DNA of 64,000 nucleotides, from positions 1 through 64,000 of the forward strand of contig CAJTWC010000007.1 of NCBI GenBank assembly GCA_910580185.1, given 5' to 3'. The notes beneath the pieces are model-generated. The model was not told the origin of the DNA. It did no database searches and saw only the letters and a list, made by a program, of their open reading frames with translations. This DNA is from an uncultured Bacilli bacterium (GTDB taxonomy: Bacteria > Bacillota_I > Bacilli_A > RF39 > UBA660). This document shows positions 33,932 through 42,417 of the stretch, one piece after another. The translations under genes were made by a program, and so were the position numbers. Within the stretch, counting starts at the first letter, position 1, and each line of letters starts with the position of its first letter.

Positions 33932-36650
33932 AACATCCGGAAGTAAAATAGCAAATAATATTAAAAGTAAAGCTAATAACGTAAGGAGAAAAGTTAATAA
34001 TGGAAAAACAACAAAAAAGGTAAAAAATCAAAGTATTAGTAAAAAGAAAAAAATGATTTTAAATGTTTTATTAGTATGTATAATTGCTTTTGTATCTATT
34101 ATGCTAGTATTTTTTGCATACGTAATAATAAAAGCACCTAAGTTTGATCCTAATAATCTAAAATTTACAAAAATGTCTGAATTATATGATGCTGATGGAA
34201 ATTTGATTTCAAAAATGGGAAATGAAAACAGGACTGAAATCACTTATGATGATTTACCTGAGGTTTTAATTGATGCAATAATAGCAACAGAAGATTCAAA
34301 ATTCTTTCAACATAATGGTTTTGACGCAGCCAGATTTGCTAAAGCAAGTTTAGGTCAAATCGTTGGTAAGGATGCTGGAGGAGCTTCTACTCTAACAATG
34401 CAAATAGTAAAAAATAACTATACATCTACTGTTTCTAAGGGCTTTGAAGGAATAGTAAGAAAGTTTACCGATATTTATATTTCTATTTTTAAAGTAGAAA
34501 GAAAATATACAAAAAAAGAAATAATTGAGTTTTATGTAAATGATTCTTATTTAGGAAATGGAGCATATGGTGTTGAACAAGCCTCTCTTAACTACTTCGG
34601 TAAGTCAGTTGGTGATTTAAACCTTGCAGAAGCATCATTTATAGCTGGATTATTCCAATCCCCAACATACTATAATCCTTACAATTATCCTGAAAGAGCT
34701 GAAAAAAGAAGACAAACCGTTTTATATTTAATGCAAAGACATGGATATATAACTGAAGAAGAAAAAGAAATAGCACAATCAGTGCCAATTACATCATTGG
34801 TAAAAAGTGTACAAACTGATAGTAGATATTCAGAATACCAAGGTTATATTGATACCGTTGTTGAAGAATTAGAAACTGAATATAATTTAAATCCATACAC
34901 AACACCTCTTAAAATATATACAGCAATGAATAAATCTAAACAAGATTTCATTAACAAAGTTATGAATGGTGAAGCATGGAATTGGGAAAATGAAATGGCA
35001 CAATCAGGTATTGTAATGACAGAATCTTCTACTGGTGAAGTAATAGCTGTAGGGGCTGGTAGAAATAAAAGTACTGAAAGATCATTTAACTATGCTACCC
35101 AAACTAACAGGCAAATAGGATCAACCGCTAAGCCTATATTTGATTATGCACCCGCTGCTGAATACTTAGGTTGGGGAACTGTTAACTATATTGATGATAG
35201 CCCTACAACTTATAGTAATGGAACAAAAATATCTAACTCAGATGGTGGATATAAAGGAAGGCTTCCGCTTTACCAAGCTCTTGGCTTATCTAGAAATATT
35301 ACAGCTTTAAAAACATTTCAACAAGTAAGCAAAGAAGCTGGAAATGACAAGATATTAAAGTTTGCTACAAGTTTAGGATTAACTCCAGAAATTGAAAATG
35401 GAAAAATACACGAAGCTCACAGTATCGGATCATTTACTGGCTCAACTAAAGAAGGTGAATCAAGAAATAGTCCTATGACGATGGCTGGTGCTTACCAAGC
35501 TTTCTCTAACGGTGGTTATTATATAAAACCTCATACAATAAAAAAGTTTATATATAAAGAAACTGATGAAGTTGTTGAACCTAACGTAAATAAAACAAGA
35601 GTTATGTATGATTCAACTGCTTACATAATAAATTATTCTTTAAACTGGTCCGCAACTGAAGGTCTTGCTAGAAGTGCCGCTAATATAGGTGGTGTTGCAA
35701 CTGCTGCTAAAACAGGTACATCTAACTTTGATGAAGCAACAAGAAAAAAATATGGATTATCTAGTAAAGCGGTTAATGATTTATGGGTATGTGGATATAC
35801 TCCTAAGCACACTCTTACAATGTGGTATGGTTACGATAAAATAGATAAAAAGCATTATAGCACTACGGCTTCTTGGACAACACGTGATAGATTTTATAAA
35901 AACTTAGCAGATAACTTATTTGATAAAGATGGAAGTACGTTTGAAAAACCTTCTAGTATAGAGGAAATATACGTTATATCTGGTTCAATACCTCTTAAAA
36001 AATCTAATTATGGTGGAGTTTTGGGATATTTTAGAAAAGGAACTGGTCCAACTGAAGTTGGAGATGAAATAGAAAAAAATCTACCAAGTGTTAGCGGAAT
36101 ATCAAGCAAAGTTTCAGGAAATACGGTAACACTTAATTGGAATGGCGTTAGCGCTAATTCACTTCTCGAATATAACTTTGATGAAACATATGGAACTGTA
36201 GGATATGATATATATGTTAAAGATGGGGAAAATGGTTCTGAAACATATGTTGGAACTACAACTTCAACTTCATATTCACACACTACTAGTTATTCAAATC
36301 CTGTATATGTAATTTATACTGCATTCTCTAACTATAAAAATAATAGAAGTAGTGGTGTTAGTCATAAAGTATCTGTTACATCCGACTTTGAGGTTATTAC
36401 CCATTCATGTGAAGTTACTTCGCAAGCTGAAATTAATAATTGTACAAAATATGTAATAGTTATGTATAATGGTGGAGACGTAACTGGTGATGCTAATGTA
36501 AATATTTTAAACCATACAAATAATAGTATTAAATATGAAGTTACATATCATGGAAAAACTAAAACAGTTAATGGTAAATTAAATATCAAAACTGTACCTA
36601 CTGTACCTACTGCACCTACTACACCTACTACGGGAGAAACAACTAATTAA
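33912..36650 (+). CDS. pbp1A: class A penicillin-binding protein 1A
   Basis: 912 aa. Basic cytoplasmic head (about 1-38), membrane helix (about 43-66), GT51 transglycosylase domain with catalytic Glu in ATEDSKFFQHNGFD and the GGASTLTMQIVKN signature, then transpeptidase domain with GSTAKP (Ser nucleophile), LSRN (SxN) and KTGTS. A fibronectin-III-like module (about 720-800) and a short Pro/Thr tail follow. It polymerises and cross-links peptidoglycan outside the membrane. ATG at 33912 is chosen; a TTG five codons earlier overlaps the GGAGGT. Genes for recU upstream and gpsB nearby fit its role. Confidence 0.95.
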   Translation: MMKKRTKTSGSKIANNIKSKANNVRRKVNNGKTTKKVKNQSISKKKKMILNVLLVCIIAFVSIMLVFFAYVIIKAPKFDPNNLKFTKMSELYDADGNLISKMGNENRTEITYDDLPEVLIDAIIATEDSKFFQHNGFDAARFAKASLGQIVGKDAGGASTLTMQIVKNNYTSTVSKGFEGIVRKFTDIYISIFKVERKYTKKEIIEFYVNDSYLGNGAYGVEQASLNYFGKSVGDLNLAEASFIAGLFQSPTYYNPYNYPERAEKRRQTVLYLMQRHGYITEEEKEIAQSVPITSLVKSVQTDSRYSEYQGYIDTVVEELETEYNLNPYTTPLKIYTAMNKSKQDFINKVMNGEAWNWENEMAQSGIVMTESSTGEVIAVGAGRNKSTERSFNYATQTNRQIGSTAKPIFDYAPAAEYLGWGTVNYIDDSPTTYSNGTKISNSDGGYKGRLPLYQALGLSRNITALKTFQQVSKEAGNDKILKFATSLGLTPEIENGKIHEAHSIGSFTGSTKEGESRNSPMTMAGAYQAFSNGGYYIKPHTIKKFIYKETDEVVEPNVNKTRVMYDSTAYIINYSLNWSATEGLARSAANIGGVATAAKTGTSNFDEATRKKYGLSSKAVNDLWVCGYTPKHTLTMWYGYDKIDKKHYSTTASWTTRDRFYKNLADNLFDKDGSTFEKPSSIEEIYVISGSIPLKKSNYGGVLGYFRKGTGPTEVGDEIEKNLPSVSGISSKVSGNTVTLNWNGVSANSLLEYNFDETYGTVGYDIYVKDGENGSETYVGTTTSTSYSHTTSYSNPVYVIYTAFSNYKNNRSSGVSHKVSVTSDFEVITHSCEVTSQAEINNCTKYVIVMYNGGDVTGDANVNILNHTNNSIKYEVTYHGKTKTVNGKLNIKTVPTVPTAPTTPTTGETTN
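36591..36626 (+). repeat. 9-bp tandem repeat in pbp1A tail
   Basis: Four near-perfect copies of ACTGTACCT encoding Thr-Val/Ala/Thr-Pro units at the C-terminus. The period is a multiple of three, so copy-number change would lengthen the tail without shifting frame. Confidence 0.7.
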
Positions 36651-36651
36651 A

Positions 36652-36682
36652 AAAGGTACTACATTTGTAGTATCTTTTTTTA
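36652..36682 (+). terminator. terminator of the recU-pbp1A operon
   Basis: GGTACTACA/TGTAGTATC stem with 2-nt loop and one G-U pair, followed by seven T residues, directly after the pbp1A TAA. Confidence 0.8.
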
Positions 36683-36738
36683 ATTCATTATATTTTTTCT
36701 ATCATATTATTAAATTTTTTTCATGGAAGATAAAAGAA

Positions 36739-36764
36739 AAAATAGAAATTTTTCTTTCTATTTT
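36739..36764 (-). terminator. terminator of the cca-dnaD operon
   Basis: Stem AAAATAGAAA/TTTCTATTTT (36739-36748 with 36755-36764) with A/T flanks, adjacent to the TAG of the DnaD gene and facing the pbp1A terminator. Confidence 0.6.
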
Positions 36765-37412
36765 CTATTCATTTAACCAATCATATTCATAAGATGCAGT
36801 ATTCTCGGTTTCTTCTTCTCTTTTTTTCGTCTGCCTTTCAACATCCATGGAGGTTTTAACGCCCTTTTTGCTCCATTCATAAAGTATTTTATCAATGTAC
36901 CTTAAATTGTTAACCCCGTTATATACAGCTTCTTTAAGAGCCATTAAAATAAGCTCATTACTTATTTGTTTTTCTTGCCAACTATTTATAATCTCATATT
37001 CCATTGGTGATAATGTTCTTCCAAATTCTTTTTCGAAAGAATTATATAAATCATCATTTGTTTTTTCTTCTTTTTCACTATTAAGCATTTTAGAAAATAT
37101 TATTTCATAAAACAGACTAATATCTATTTTTTCCTCTAATATACCAGAGTCATTTTTTTCCATTAAAATAAGAAGTATATTTTTATCTTTTAATGTAGAA
37201 ATAGAATCTAGCAACTCTTTTTCAGTAAAGTTAATATCTTTTATTATTTTCTTATAATCAAATATCATTTTATTTGGTTTATTTATTAAATATATAAGCA
37301 ATATCAATGAATTCATGTCCAATCCCAGTTCTTTAGCATATGAAAAAACATATCTAGGAACAGTATAATGATTTTCATTATTTATTTGTTCTAAAAACTC
37401 TTTTTTTAACAT
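36765..37412 (-). CDS. dnaD: DnaD-like replication initiation protein
   Basis: 215 aa. N-terminal winged-helix-like part (about 1-90; YVFSYAKELGLDMNSLILLIYLI) and a C-terminal DnaB/DnaD domain (about 120-195) with FEKEFGRTLSPMEYEIINSW and the YIDKILYEWSKKGVKT motif that matches the YxxxIxxxW signature. DnaD helps load the replicative helicase at origins and restart sites. ATG at 37412 follows AAGGTGATTTC; a longer frame extends 17 codons upstream into cca but has no ribosome site. Confidence 0.88.
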   Translation of the reverse strand: MLKKEFLEQINNENHYTVPRYVFSYAKELGLDMNSLILLIYLINKPNKMIFDYKKIIKDINFTEKELLDSISTLKDKNILLILMEKNDSGILEEKIDISLFYEIIFSKMLNSEKEEKTNDDLYNSFEKEFGRTLSPMEYEIINSWQEKQISNELILMALKEAVYNGVNNLRYIDKILYEWSKKGVKTSMDVERQTKKREEETENTASYEYDWLNE

Positions 37413-37434
37413 GAAATCACCTTCTTTAAGTGAA

Positions 37435-38538
37435 TTATACCACATTTGTAAGATGAGTATCAATTAGATATTTATATAGTTTTCTTTTTTCATTTTTTAA
37501 ACTACCATTAATTATTTTAAATTCTAAATCTTTAATTATGTCCTTAACCATACTTTTATCATCTAATTTTAATATATTTATTATTTCTCTAACACTAACA
37601 TCTATATCATCCTTACTCTTAATCGGTAAATTATCATATCTATCATATATATCAGCAGGATCTATTTTAAGTATTTGACAGGCTATATAACATACGTAAT
37701 TACCATATTTATATAATTCCATATCAGTAATCATTTTATCTTTTAAAACGTCTGAAATAGCCTTTAAATACTCTTTTTCGTTGTTTGTGAATGGATAATC
37801 ATTCACAGGATTAACCTGGGCCCATATACCTATAGGATCATTAGTCTTAACGATTTCATTATCTAGATTTATATCTAAATATTTATCAATGCCAAAGGAT
37901 TTTAAAAGATGAATACCTTTAAGTGCATTAGTAGAAGAAAATATCTTATTTAATTCTTCTTTTTTTCTATAAAATGATAAACCTTTAACCGCTTCTTTAT
38001 TATTAATAATTGCATTTTGCAATTCTATATCAATTTCAAAGTCTAATTGGGTAGCAAATCTAATTGCTCGTAGTATTCGAAGTGAATCTTGTTTTAGTTT
38101 TTTATCTGCATTACCAACGGATTTAATTATTTTTTTATCAATATCTTCACTAACATCTAGTAAATCTATAATATTTTCATCTTTATCCATACAAAGCGTA
38201 TTAATTGTAAAATCTCTTCTTCTAAGATCAATAATTAATTTATCAGTATATATTATTTTTGAAGGTTTTCTTTTATCTTCATATTCTAAATCCATCCGGT
38301 ACGTAGTTATTTCAAAGTTGATATTCTTATATGATAAATGAACCGCTCCATAGTTTTCAAATGGTAAATTTATTTCATTAAATATTTCTTTCATTTCCCT
38401 AGGAGTGGCATTAGTACATACATCAATATCAAAACTTTCTTTACCCATTATTAAGTCTCTAACATAACCACCTACTACATATGCTTCATATCCATTATCA
38501 TAAAATATATTTAATAACTCTATTATTTTATCTTTCAA
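37435..38538 (-). CDS. cca: CCA tRNA nucleotidyltransferase
   Basis: 367 aa. The class II nucleotidyltransferase head is clear: AYVVGGYVRDLIMG and FDIDVCTNA (the DxD catalytic pair) near residues 19-43. RRDFTINTLCMD, DLLDVSEDI and LKQDSLRILRAIRFATQLDF follow, then the helical tRNA-binding body. It adds or repairs the 3' CCA end of tRNAs. TTG at 38538 has GGGTGA at proper spacing; a GTG three codons earlier lies in that site. dnaD follows 22 nt downstream. Confidence 0.95.
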   Translation of the reverse strand: MKDKIIELLNIFYDNGYEAYVVGGYVRDLIMGKESFDIDVCTNATPREMKEIFNEINLPFENYGAVHLSYKNINFEITTYRMDLEYEDKRKPSKIIYTDKLIIDLRRRDFTINTLCMDKDENIIDLLDVSEDIDKKIIKSVGNADKKLKQDSLRILRAIRFATQLDFEIDIELQNAIINNKEAVKGLSFYRKKEELNKIFSSTNALKGIHLLKSFGIDKYLDINLDNEIVKTNDPIGIWAQVNPVNDYPFTNNEKEYLKAISDVLKDKMITDMELYKYGNYVCYIACQILKIDPADIYDRYDNLPIKSKDDIDVSVREIINILKLDDKSMVKDIIKDLEFKIINGSLKNEKRKLYKYLIDTHLTNVV

Positions 38539-38606
38539 GATAATCACCCATTATAATTATAACATTATGTTTTAAATAACTTATAAAAATCTTTTTTGAG
38601 TGTAAA

Positions 38607-38636
38607 TAAAAACACACTTTTTATCGTGTGTTTTAG
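38607..38636 (-). terminator. terminator of the HU gene
   Basis: AAAACACAC/GTGTGTTTT stem (38609-38617 with 38626-38634) with a run of T on the leftward RNA. Perfect 9-bp stem just after the HU stop. Confidence 0.85.
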
Positions 38637-38651
38637 CTAGCTAATTAAAAA

Positions 38652-38924
38652 TTAGTTTACAGCGTCTTTTAACTTAGAACCAGCTTTAAATGTAATTGCA
38701 GTTCTAGCAGCAATTTGAACTTTTTCTCCAGTTCTTGGATTATGACCTTCTCTAGCAGCTCTTTTTGAAGTTGCGAAAGTACCAAATCCAACTAATGAAA
38801 CTTTTTCACCTTTCTTTAAAGCATCTTTAATGCTATCCATTGTTGCATCTAAAGCACGAGTAGCATCAGCTTTTGTTAAACCAGCTTTTTCAGCAATCAT
38901 TTCAACTAATTGTTGTTTTGACAT
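38652..38924 (-). CDS. HU-family DNA-binding protein
   Basis: 90 aa, the standard HU length. MSKQQLVEMIAEKAGLTKADA opens the helical dimer core; VSLVGFGTFATSKRAAREGHNPRTG contains the beta-arm with the RxxxxNPxTG motif (here REGHNPRTG). It bends and compacts DNA as a homodimer. ATG at 38924 follows ATGGAGGTTTTATT; an in-frame start 21 codons upstream lies in the leader and is rejected. It is a single-gene unit with its own terminator. Confidence 0.97.
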   Translation of the reverse strand: MSKQQLVEMIAEKAGLTKADATRALDATMDSIKDALKKGEKVSLVGFGTFATSKRAAREGHNPRTGEKVQIAARTAITFKAGSKLKDAVN

Positions 38925-39037
38925 AATAAAACCTCCATATTTTATGTTCATTTGTAAGTTATTTTCCTTACAATATAAGCGTATCAAATTTAAATAGTTT
39001 TTTCAAGCGTTTTATCAATAAAAATATGATTTCTTTG

Positions 39038-39577
39038 TTATTTTTTAAGGGTTTTAACACTATTTACCCCTAACTCTACTACTAATCTCATATTTTTATT
39101 ATTTTTATCACATGTAACTAGTAATAAAACTTCTTTTCCATCATTTTTTAAAATGCTTATATCTGTATCAGGTATACTATATTTTTTATTTACAGTATAA
39201 GTGATTTTCGATTTATCTTTATACAAATAAAGATAATCATTAATTTCTAATTCATCTAATCTGTTAAAATATACACCATATCCCACACCCGAATGCCCAA
39301 AAACAATAATCTTATCATTATAATCATCATATTTATAATAAACTAATGTATCATCTAAATTTTTAAAATCCAAATCAGCTTTTTTAATTATTGATTCTAA
39401 TTTTATTTTAGGTATTTCAATTATAAAATCGCTTTTATAATTGAAGCTGCTATCATTATTAAAATAAGATTTAATACTTTCTTTAACGTTATGATTTGAA
39501 ATAGCTATCAAAATAATTTCTCTAGCTAATAAAGCAATTAAAATAATTAGCCCAATCTTAAGCAGTTTTCTTTTCAT
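39038..39577 (-). CDS. sortase
   Basis: 179 aa. An N-terminal membrane helix (about 7-27) is followed by a short linker and the sortase beta-barrel with His95 (FGHSG), Cys156 (LVTCDKN) and Arg164 (MRLVVEL). It cleaves LPxTG-type signals and joins the protein to peptidoglycan or to a pilin Lys. The start overlaps the last codons of the LPNTG adhesin gene by 20 nt, so that protein is the clear substrate. The small size and spacing of the catalytic residues do not settle whether it is housekeeping or adhesin-dedicated. Confidence 0.88.
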   Translation of the reverse strand: MKRKLLKIGLIILIALLAREIILIAISNHNVKESIKSYFNNDSSFNYKSDFIIEIPKIKLESIIKKADLDFKNLDDTLVYYKYDDYNDKIIVFGHSGVGYGVYFNRLDELEINDYLYLYKDKSKITYTVNKKYSIPDTDISILKNDGKEVLLLVTCDKNNKNMRLVVELGVNSVKTLKK

Positions 39578-41042
39578 TAATTAATCCGATAATATATAAC
39601 GATGTTAACAAGATTATATTAAATATACTTTTATTTCCTGTATTAGGCAATTTATCTATCTCTATTGGTGGAGTAATGTTAGGTAAACTAGGTTCTGGAA
39701 GCCTATGATTAACGAGAGCAATACTTTGCGTTACCCCATCAACCGTTACTTCAAATTCTTTATCTTTTACCTTATCTATACCCTCAAATGTACTTTCTTG
39801 TTTTAAAACATATTTTCCGTATGGTAATTCAAGTGTTATATTACCGTTTTTATCAGTTTTTTGCCTCGTAACTAATTTACCATTTATATCGTATACACCA
39901 AATAAAATACCTTCTTCTGGAGTGCATGTTTTACTATCTATATCATCTAATACTTTTGTAATAAATATTTTGTTTTTTATTATCTTTTCATATGATTTAA
40001 TGGTTACCTCACGAGTTCCTGTTCCAACAAATGTTTTTCTTGTCCATTCATCAACTGTATAACCTTTACTAGGTGTTATTTCTTTTATAGTATAGTTATT
40101 TTTAGTAAGATTATCAAACTCAATCTTTCCTTTTTCATCCGTCTTCTTTGTTTGAAGTAAATTTCCATCTTTATCATATAAACCATATTCTGCACCTTCT
40201 AAAGTAGCTTCAGAAGATAATGGTTCTTTACTATTTGTATCAAAATCTAACTTATCCACAATAATCTTTCCATAAAAATGGTTTATGTTATAACTTTTCT
40301 CATAGTTATATGGAAACTCAAAAGTACCTATCGTTTGATACCCTTCTTTATAATAATACATAGTTGTTTTCCCATTTTGTTTTCTTCTTAATATAAAATT
40401 GTTATCTTTATCTTTGACTTTTATATTAAGACTATTTCCACTTATACTTACGGTTTCATTATTTATAAGTTCATATCCATCTAAAACGTTATTTTTATCA
40501 CTTATGGTGAAGTCATCTCCTACCATATATTTATCTTTAAAGTCAAATTCTGGTGCTATTTCATAATTATCAACCAATCTTAAAATCTCATTTTTATAAT
40601 AATCTATGTTAAGGTTATTACCACCCACTTTAGCATCGGTCCACCAAACACTTCCTACACCCATTTCACGCCAAATAAGTTCTTGAGCAGCCATATAGTA
40701 TTCTTTTACTTCATGACCTGGATAACCATATCCATAATAGCCTATTAGGCTTAATTTCTTAGTATTAACCCAACTTAAGTTAGTATCATAGATATTTGTT
40801 GTGGAAGAATAATAAGATCCCTTATTAGCATCTATCCCTGGTTCTATGCAGTAAGCAATTTTACCATTAACCGTCATCAGTGCTAGGTTATTTATGTGCT
40901 CGGTACCATTTTGGATTTTATGAGCGAATACACTTCTATCTAAGTTCCAATCAACGTAAGAATCCATGTTACCCGCTTTTACTTTTATAAAAGGCATGAG
41001 TAAAACAAAAGTTAAAAGTACAACCAAAACCCTCTTTTTCAT
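39558..41042 (-). CDS. LPNTG surface adhesin with thioester and SpaA/Cna-B domains
   Basis: 494 aa. Signal peptide at 1-23, then a thioester (TQXA-type) domain: Cys65 in AYCIEPG and Gln120 in AAQELIW are the expected thioester pair, which can bind host amines covalently. Two or more SpaA/Cna-B-like domains follow (about 255-345 and 350-440; YGLYDKDGNLLQTKKTDEKG, LFGVYDINGKLVTRQKTDKNG), with Lys/Asn/Glu able to form isopeptide bonds. LPNTG at 465-469 precedes a helix and charged tail. The sortase gene overlaps its end. This is probably a wall-bound tip adhesin. Confidence 0.88.
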   Translation of the reverse strand: MKKRVLVVLLTFVLLMPFIKVKAGNMDSYVDWNLDRSVFAHKIQNGTEHINNLALMTVNGKIAYCIEPGIDANKGSYYSSTTNIYDTNLSWVNTKKLSLIGYYGYGYPGHEVKEYYMAAQELIWREMGVGSVWWTDAKVGGNNLNIDYYKNEILRLVDNYEIAPEFDFKDKYMVGDDFTISDKNNVLDGYELINNETVSISGNSLNIKVKDKDNNFILRRKQNGKTTMYYYKEGYQTIGTFEFPYNYEKSYNINHFYGKIIVDKLDFDTNSKEPLSSEATLEGAEYGLYDKDGNLLQTKKTDEKGKIEFDNLTKNNYTIKEITPSKGYTVDEWTRKTFVGTGTREVTIKSYEKIIKNKIFITKVLDDIDSKTCTPEEGILFGVYDINGKLVTRQKTDKNGNITLELPYGKYVLKQESTFEGIDKVKDKEFEVTVDGVTQSIALVNHRLPEPSLPNITPPIEIDKLPNTGNKSIFNIILLTSLYIIGLINEKKTA

Positions 41043-41308
41043 CTTCTTCTCCTTCTATTTTTATTTTTATATCTGCTTTTATATTGATTATTAAACGCTT
41101 CAAATCTTTTAGAAAGTTCAGGAAGTTCTCTTGGATCACCCTCACTTAAAGTAGTTACCTTTTCTAACTTTTCCATCGTATAACCTTTATAAAAACTTTT
41201 GCTTAAAGCATTTAGTATTTGATTTTTTAATATTTCATTGACCTCATCAGAATTATTATCATCCTCTACTGGAATTATTCTTATTTTTATTTCTATATCA
41301 TCATTCAT
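41039..41308 (-). CDS. 89-aa hypothetical protein in the adhesin operon
   Basis: 89 aa, not recognised. No signal peptide or membrane helix, so cytoplasmic. A beta-like opening (DIEIKIRIIPVEDDN), a helical middle (VNEILKNQILNALSKSF) and a strongly basic end (KSRYKNKNRRRRR) suggest nucleic-acid binding or ribosome association. The stop overlaps the adhesin start by 4 nt (ATGA), so it is coupled to it. GGAGG precedes the ATG. It may regulate the adhesin operon; this is inference. Confidence 0.6.
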   Translation of the reverse strand: MNDDIEIKIRIIPVEDDNNSDEVNEILKNQILNALSKSFYKGYTMEKLEKVTTLSEGDPRELPELSKRFEAFNNQYKSRYKNKNRRRRR

Positions 41309-41327
41309 GTTTATTTCCTCCTTTATT

Positions 41328-41378
41328 TTATTTTTTTTGTCTTAAATTACTATGTATTTCCTTTATCGTTTCATGCAT
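41328..41378 (-). CDS. possible 16-codon leader ORF
   Basis: ATG behind AAAGGAGGAATA, 16 codons (MHETIKEIHSNLRQKK) and TAA, 20 nt before the 89-aa gene. It lies directly downstream of the dinD-type promoter module, where dinD would start in the other two copies. It could be a leader peptide, a remnant, or chance. The ribosome site is the main support. Confidence 0.3.
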   Translation of the reverse strand: MHETIKEIHSNLRQKK

Positions 41379-41381
41379 TAT

Positions 41382-41460
41382 TCCTCCTTTCAATTAAATT
41401 ATTTAGTCGCTACTATAACAAACTCAATTAGCGAAATTTAGTAAGTTTTGTCGTAAAACA
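41382..41460 (-). repeat. promoter module copy 1, upstream of the adhesin operon
   Basis: About 79 bp homologous to 42331-42411 and 43272-43348, oriented leftward. Shared parts: CTAA(A/T)TTTCG, then an extended -10 TGTTATAGT, a GCGACT segment and AAAGGAG. Here the module drives the 16-codon ORF and adhesin/sortase genes rather than dinD. Confidence 0.7.
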
Positions 41461-41472
41461 AGCTTTATTTCA

Positions 41473-42327
41473 CTATTTATCATTATTTTGAAGTTTATTT
41501 TCTTTTTCTAGTTGTTTTAAGCTTTTTTCAGGGGTTGGCAAATCTTCTGGCATAGCACCACCTAGCTCCTTTATTGTATTTCTTATTTTACTACCTACCT
41601 CATAATGAGTTTTATTTGCATCTGTTTCCGTTTTTATCTTTTCATTTTTTAATTTTTGCTCAGTTTGAGATATTCTAAAAAGATTAGCGACCAATTCATC
41701 ACTTCCCATATTATCTAGAATCTCTTCCCTATATCTTAGCTTTTTTCTTTTTGCAATATCATCAGCGGTTTCACCACCATATAATCCCTTATATCCATAA
41801 TTATGAAATCTATCAAAGTTTTTAACACCAGACTTTCTAGCAGTCTGATTTAATAAGTAGTTTCCTTTTCTAGTTAAATTTCTTTGATAAAATCTTTTCT
41901 CATCCTCCGTTAAATTCTCATATTCTTTTTCAATTAACTCTTGCTTTCTAGTTTGAACAGCAAAATAGGATTGCCCTAATGCTACCATCACCTTTTTAGG
42001 ATTTGCATTTTGAACTATTAAATAACATATGTATCTAGATAATTTATAATCTTTAATAAATTCCTTTTTACCTTTGCCAGTTTTTATTGGCTTCCTAACC
42101 TCGGGAAGCCAATACAAATCATCCTTATTACTATTTTTATAAGCTATTATTGCCTTTTGAATTACATTATTAAAATTTTCCCATTTACTATATTCAAGTA
42201 ATGGCATTAACTCTCTAGCCAACCAATACTCATTTCCATTTTCGTCAATATGCTTAATATCTTCAAACAAGTTATAACTAATTTCTTTTCCTTTAACTTC
42301 TACCACCATAGTACTTTTATCAATCAT
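41473..42327 (-). CDS. DinD-like protein (BRO-N type), copy 1
   Basis: 284 aa. Matches DNA-damage-inducible protein D: an N-terminal BRO-N-like part (about 15-130; EYWLARELMPLLEYSKW, SRYICYLIVQNANPKK) and a C-terminal part with YQRNLTRKGNYLLNQTARKSG, FHNYGYKGLYGGETADDI and LPTPEKSLKQLEKE. E. coli DinD inhibits RecA filaments after DNA damage. ATG at 42327 has AAAGGAG upstream; a TTG five codons earlier overlaps that site. It follows a paralogue with a 90-nt gap that holds its own promoter module. Confidence 0.8.
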   Translation of the reverse strand: MIDKSTMVVEVKGKEISYNLFEDIKHIDENGNEYWLARELMPLLEYSKWENFNNVIQKAIIAYKNSNKDDLYWLPEVRKPIKTGKGKKEFIKDYKLSRYICYLIVQNANPKKVMVALGQSYFAVQTRKQELIEKEYENLTEDEKRFYQRNLTRKGNYLLNQTARKSGVKNFDRFHNYGYKGLYGGETADDIAKRKKLRYREEILDNMGSDELVANLFRISQTEQKLKNEKIKTETDANKTHYEVGSKIRNTIKELGGAMPEDLPTPEKSLKQLEKENKLQNNDK

Positions 42328-42330
42328 TTT

Positions 42331-42411
42331 CTCTCCTTTCAAATTAAATTATTAGTCGTTACTATAGCAAAATTTTTTATCGAAAATTAGGAAGTTTTGC
42401 CACAAATAAAA
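42331..42411 (-). repeat. promoter module copy 2, upstream of dinD copy 1
   Basis: About 81 bp, leftward. CTAATTTTCGAT, extended -10 TGCTATAGT at the same spacing as in copies 1 and 3, ACGACT, then AAAGGAG before the dinD ATG. Confidence 0.7.
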
Positions 42412-42417
42412 TTTTAT

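Noticed and set aside
36591..36626. Phase-variable repeat in pbp1A
   Set aside because: The 9-bp unit keeps the frame, so copy-number change would not switch expression.
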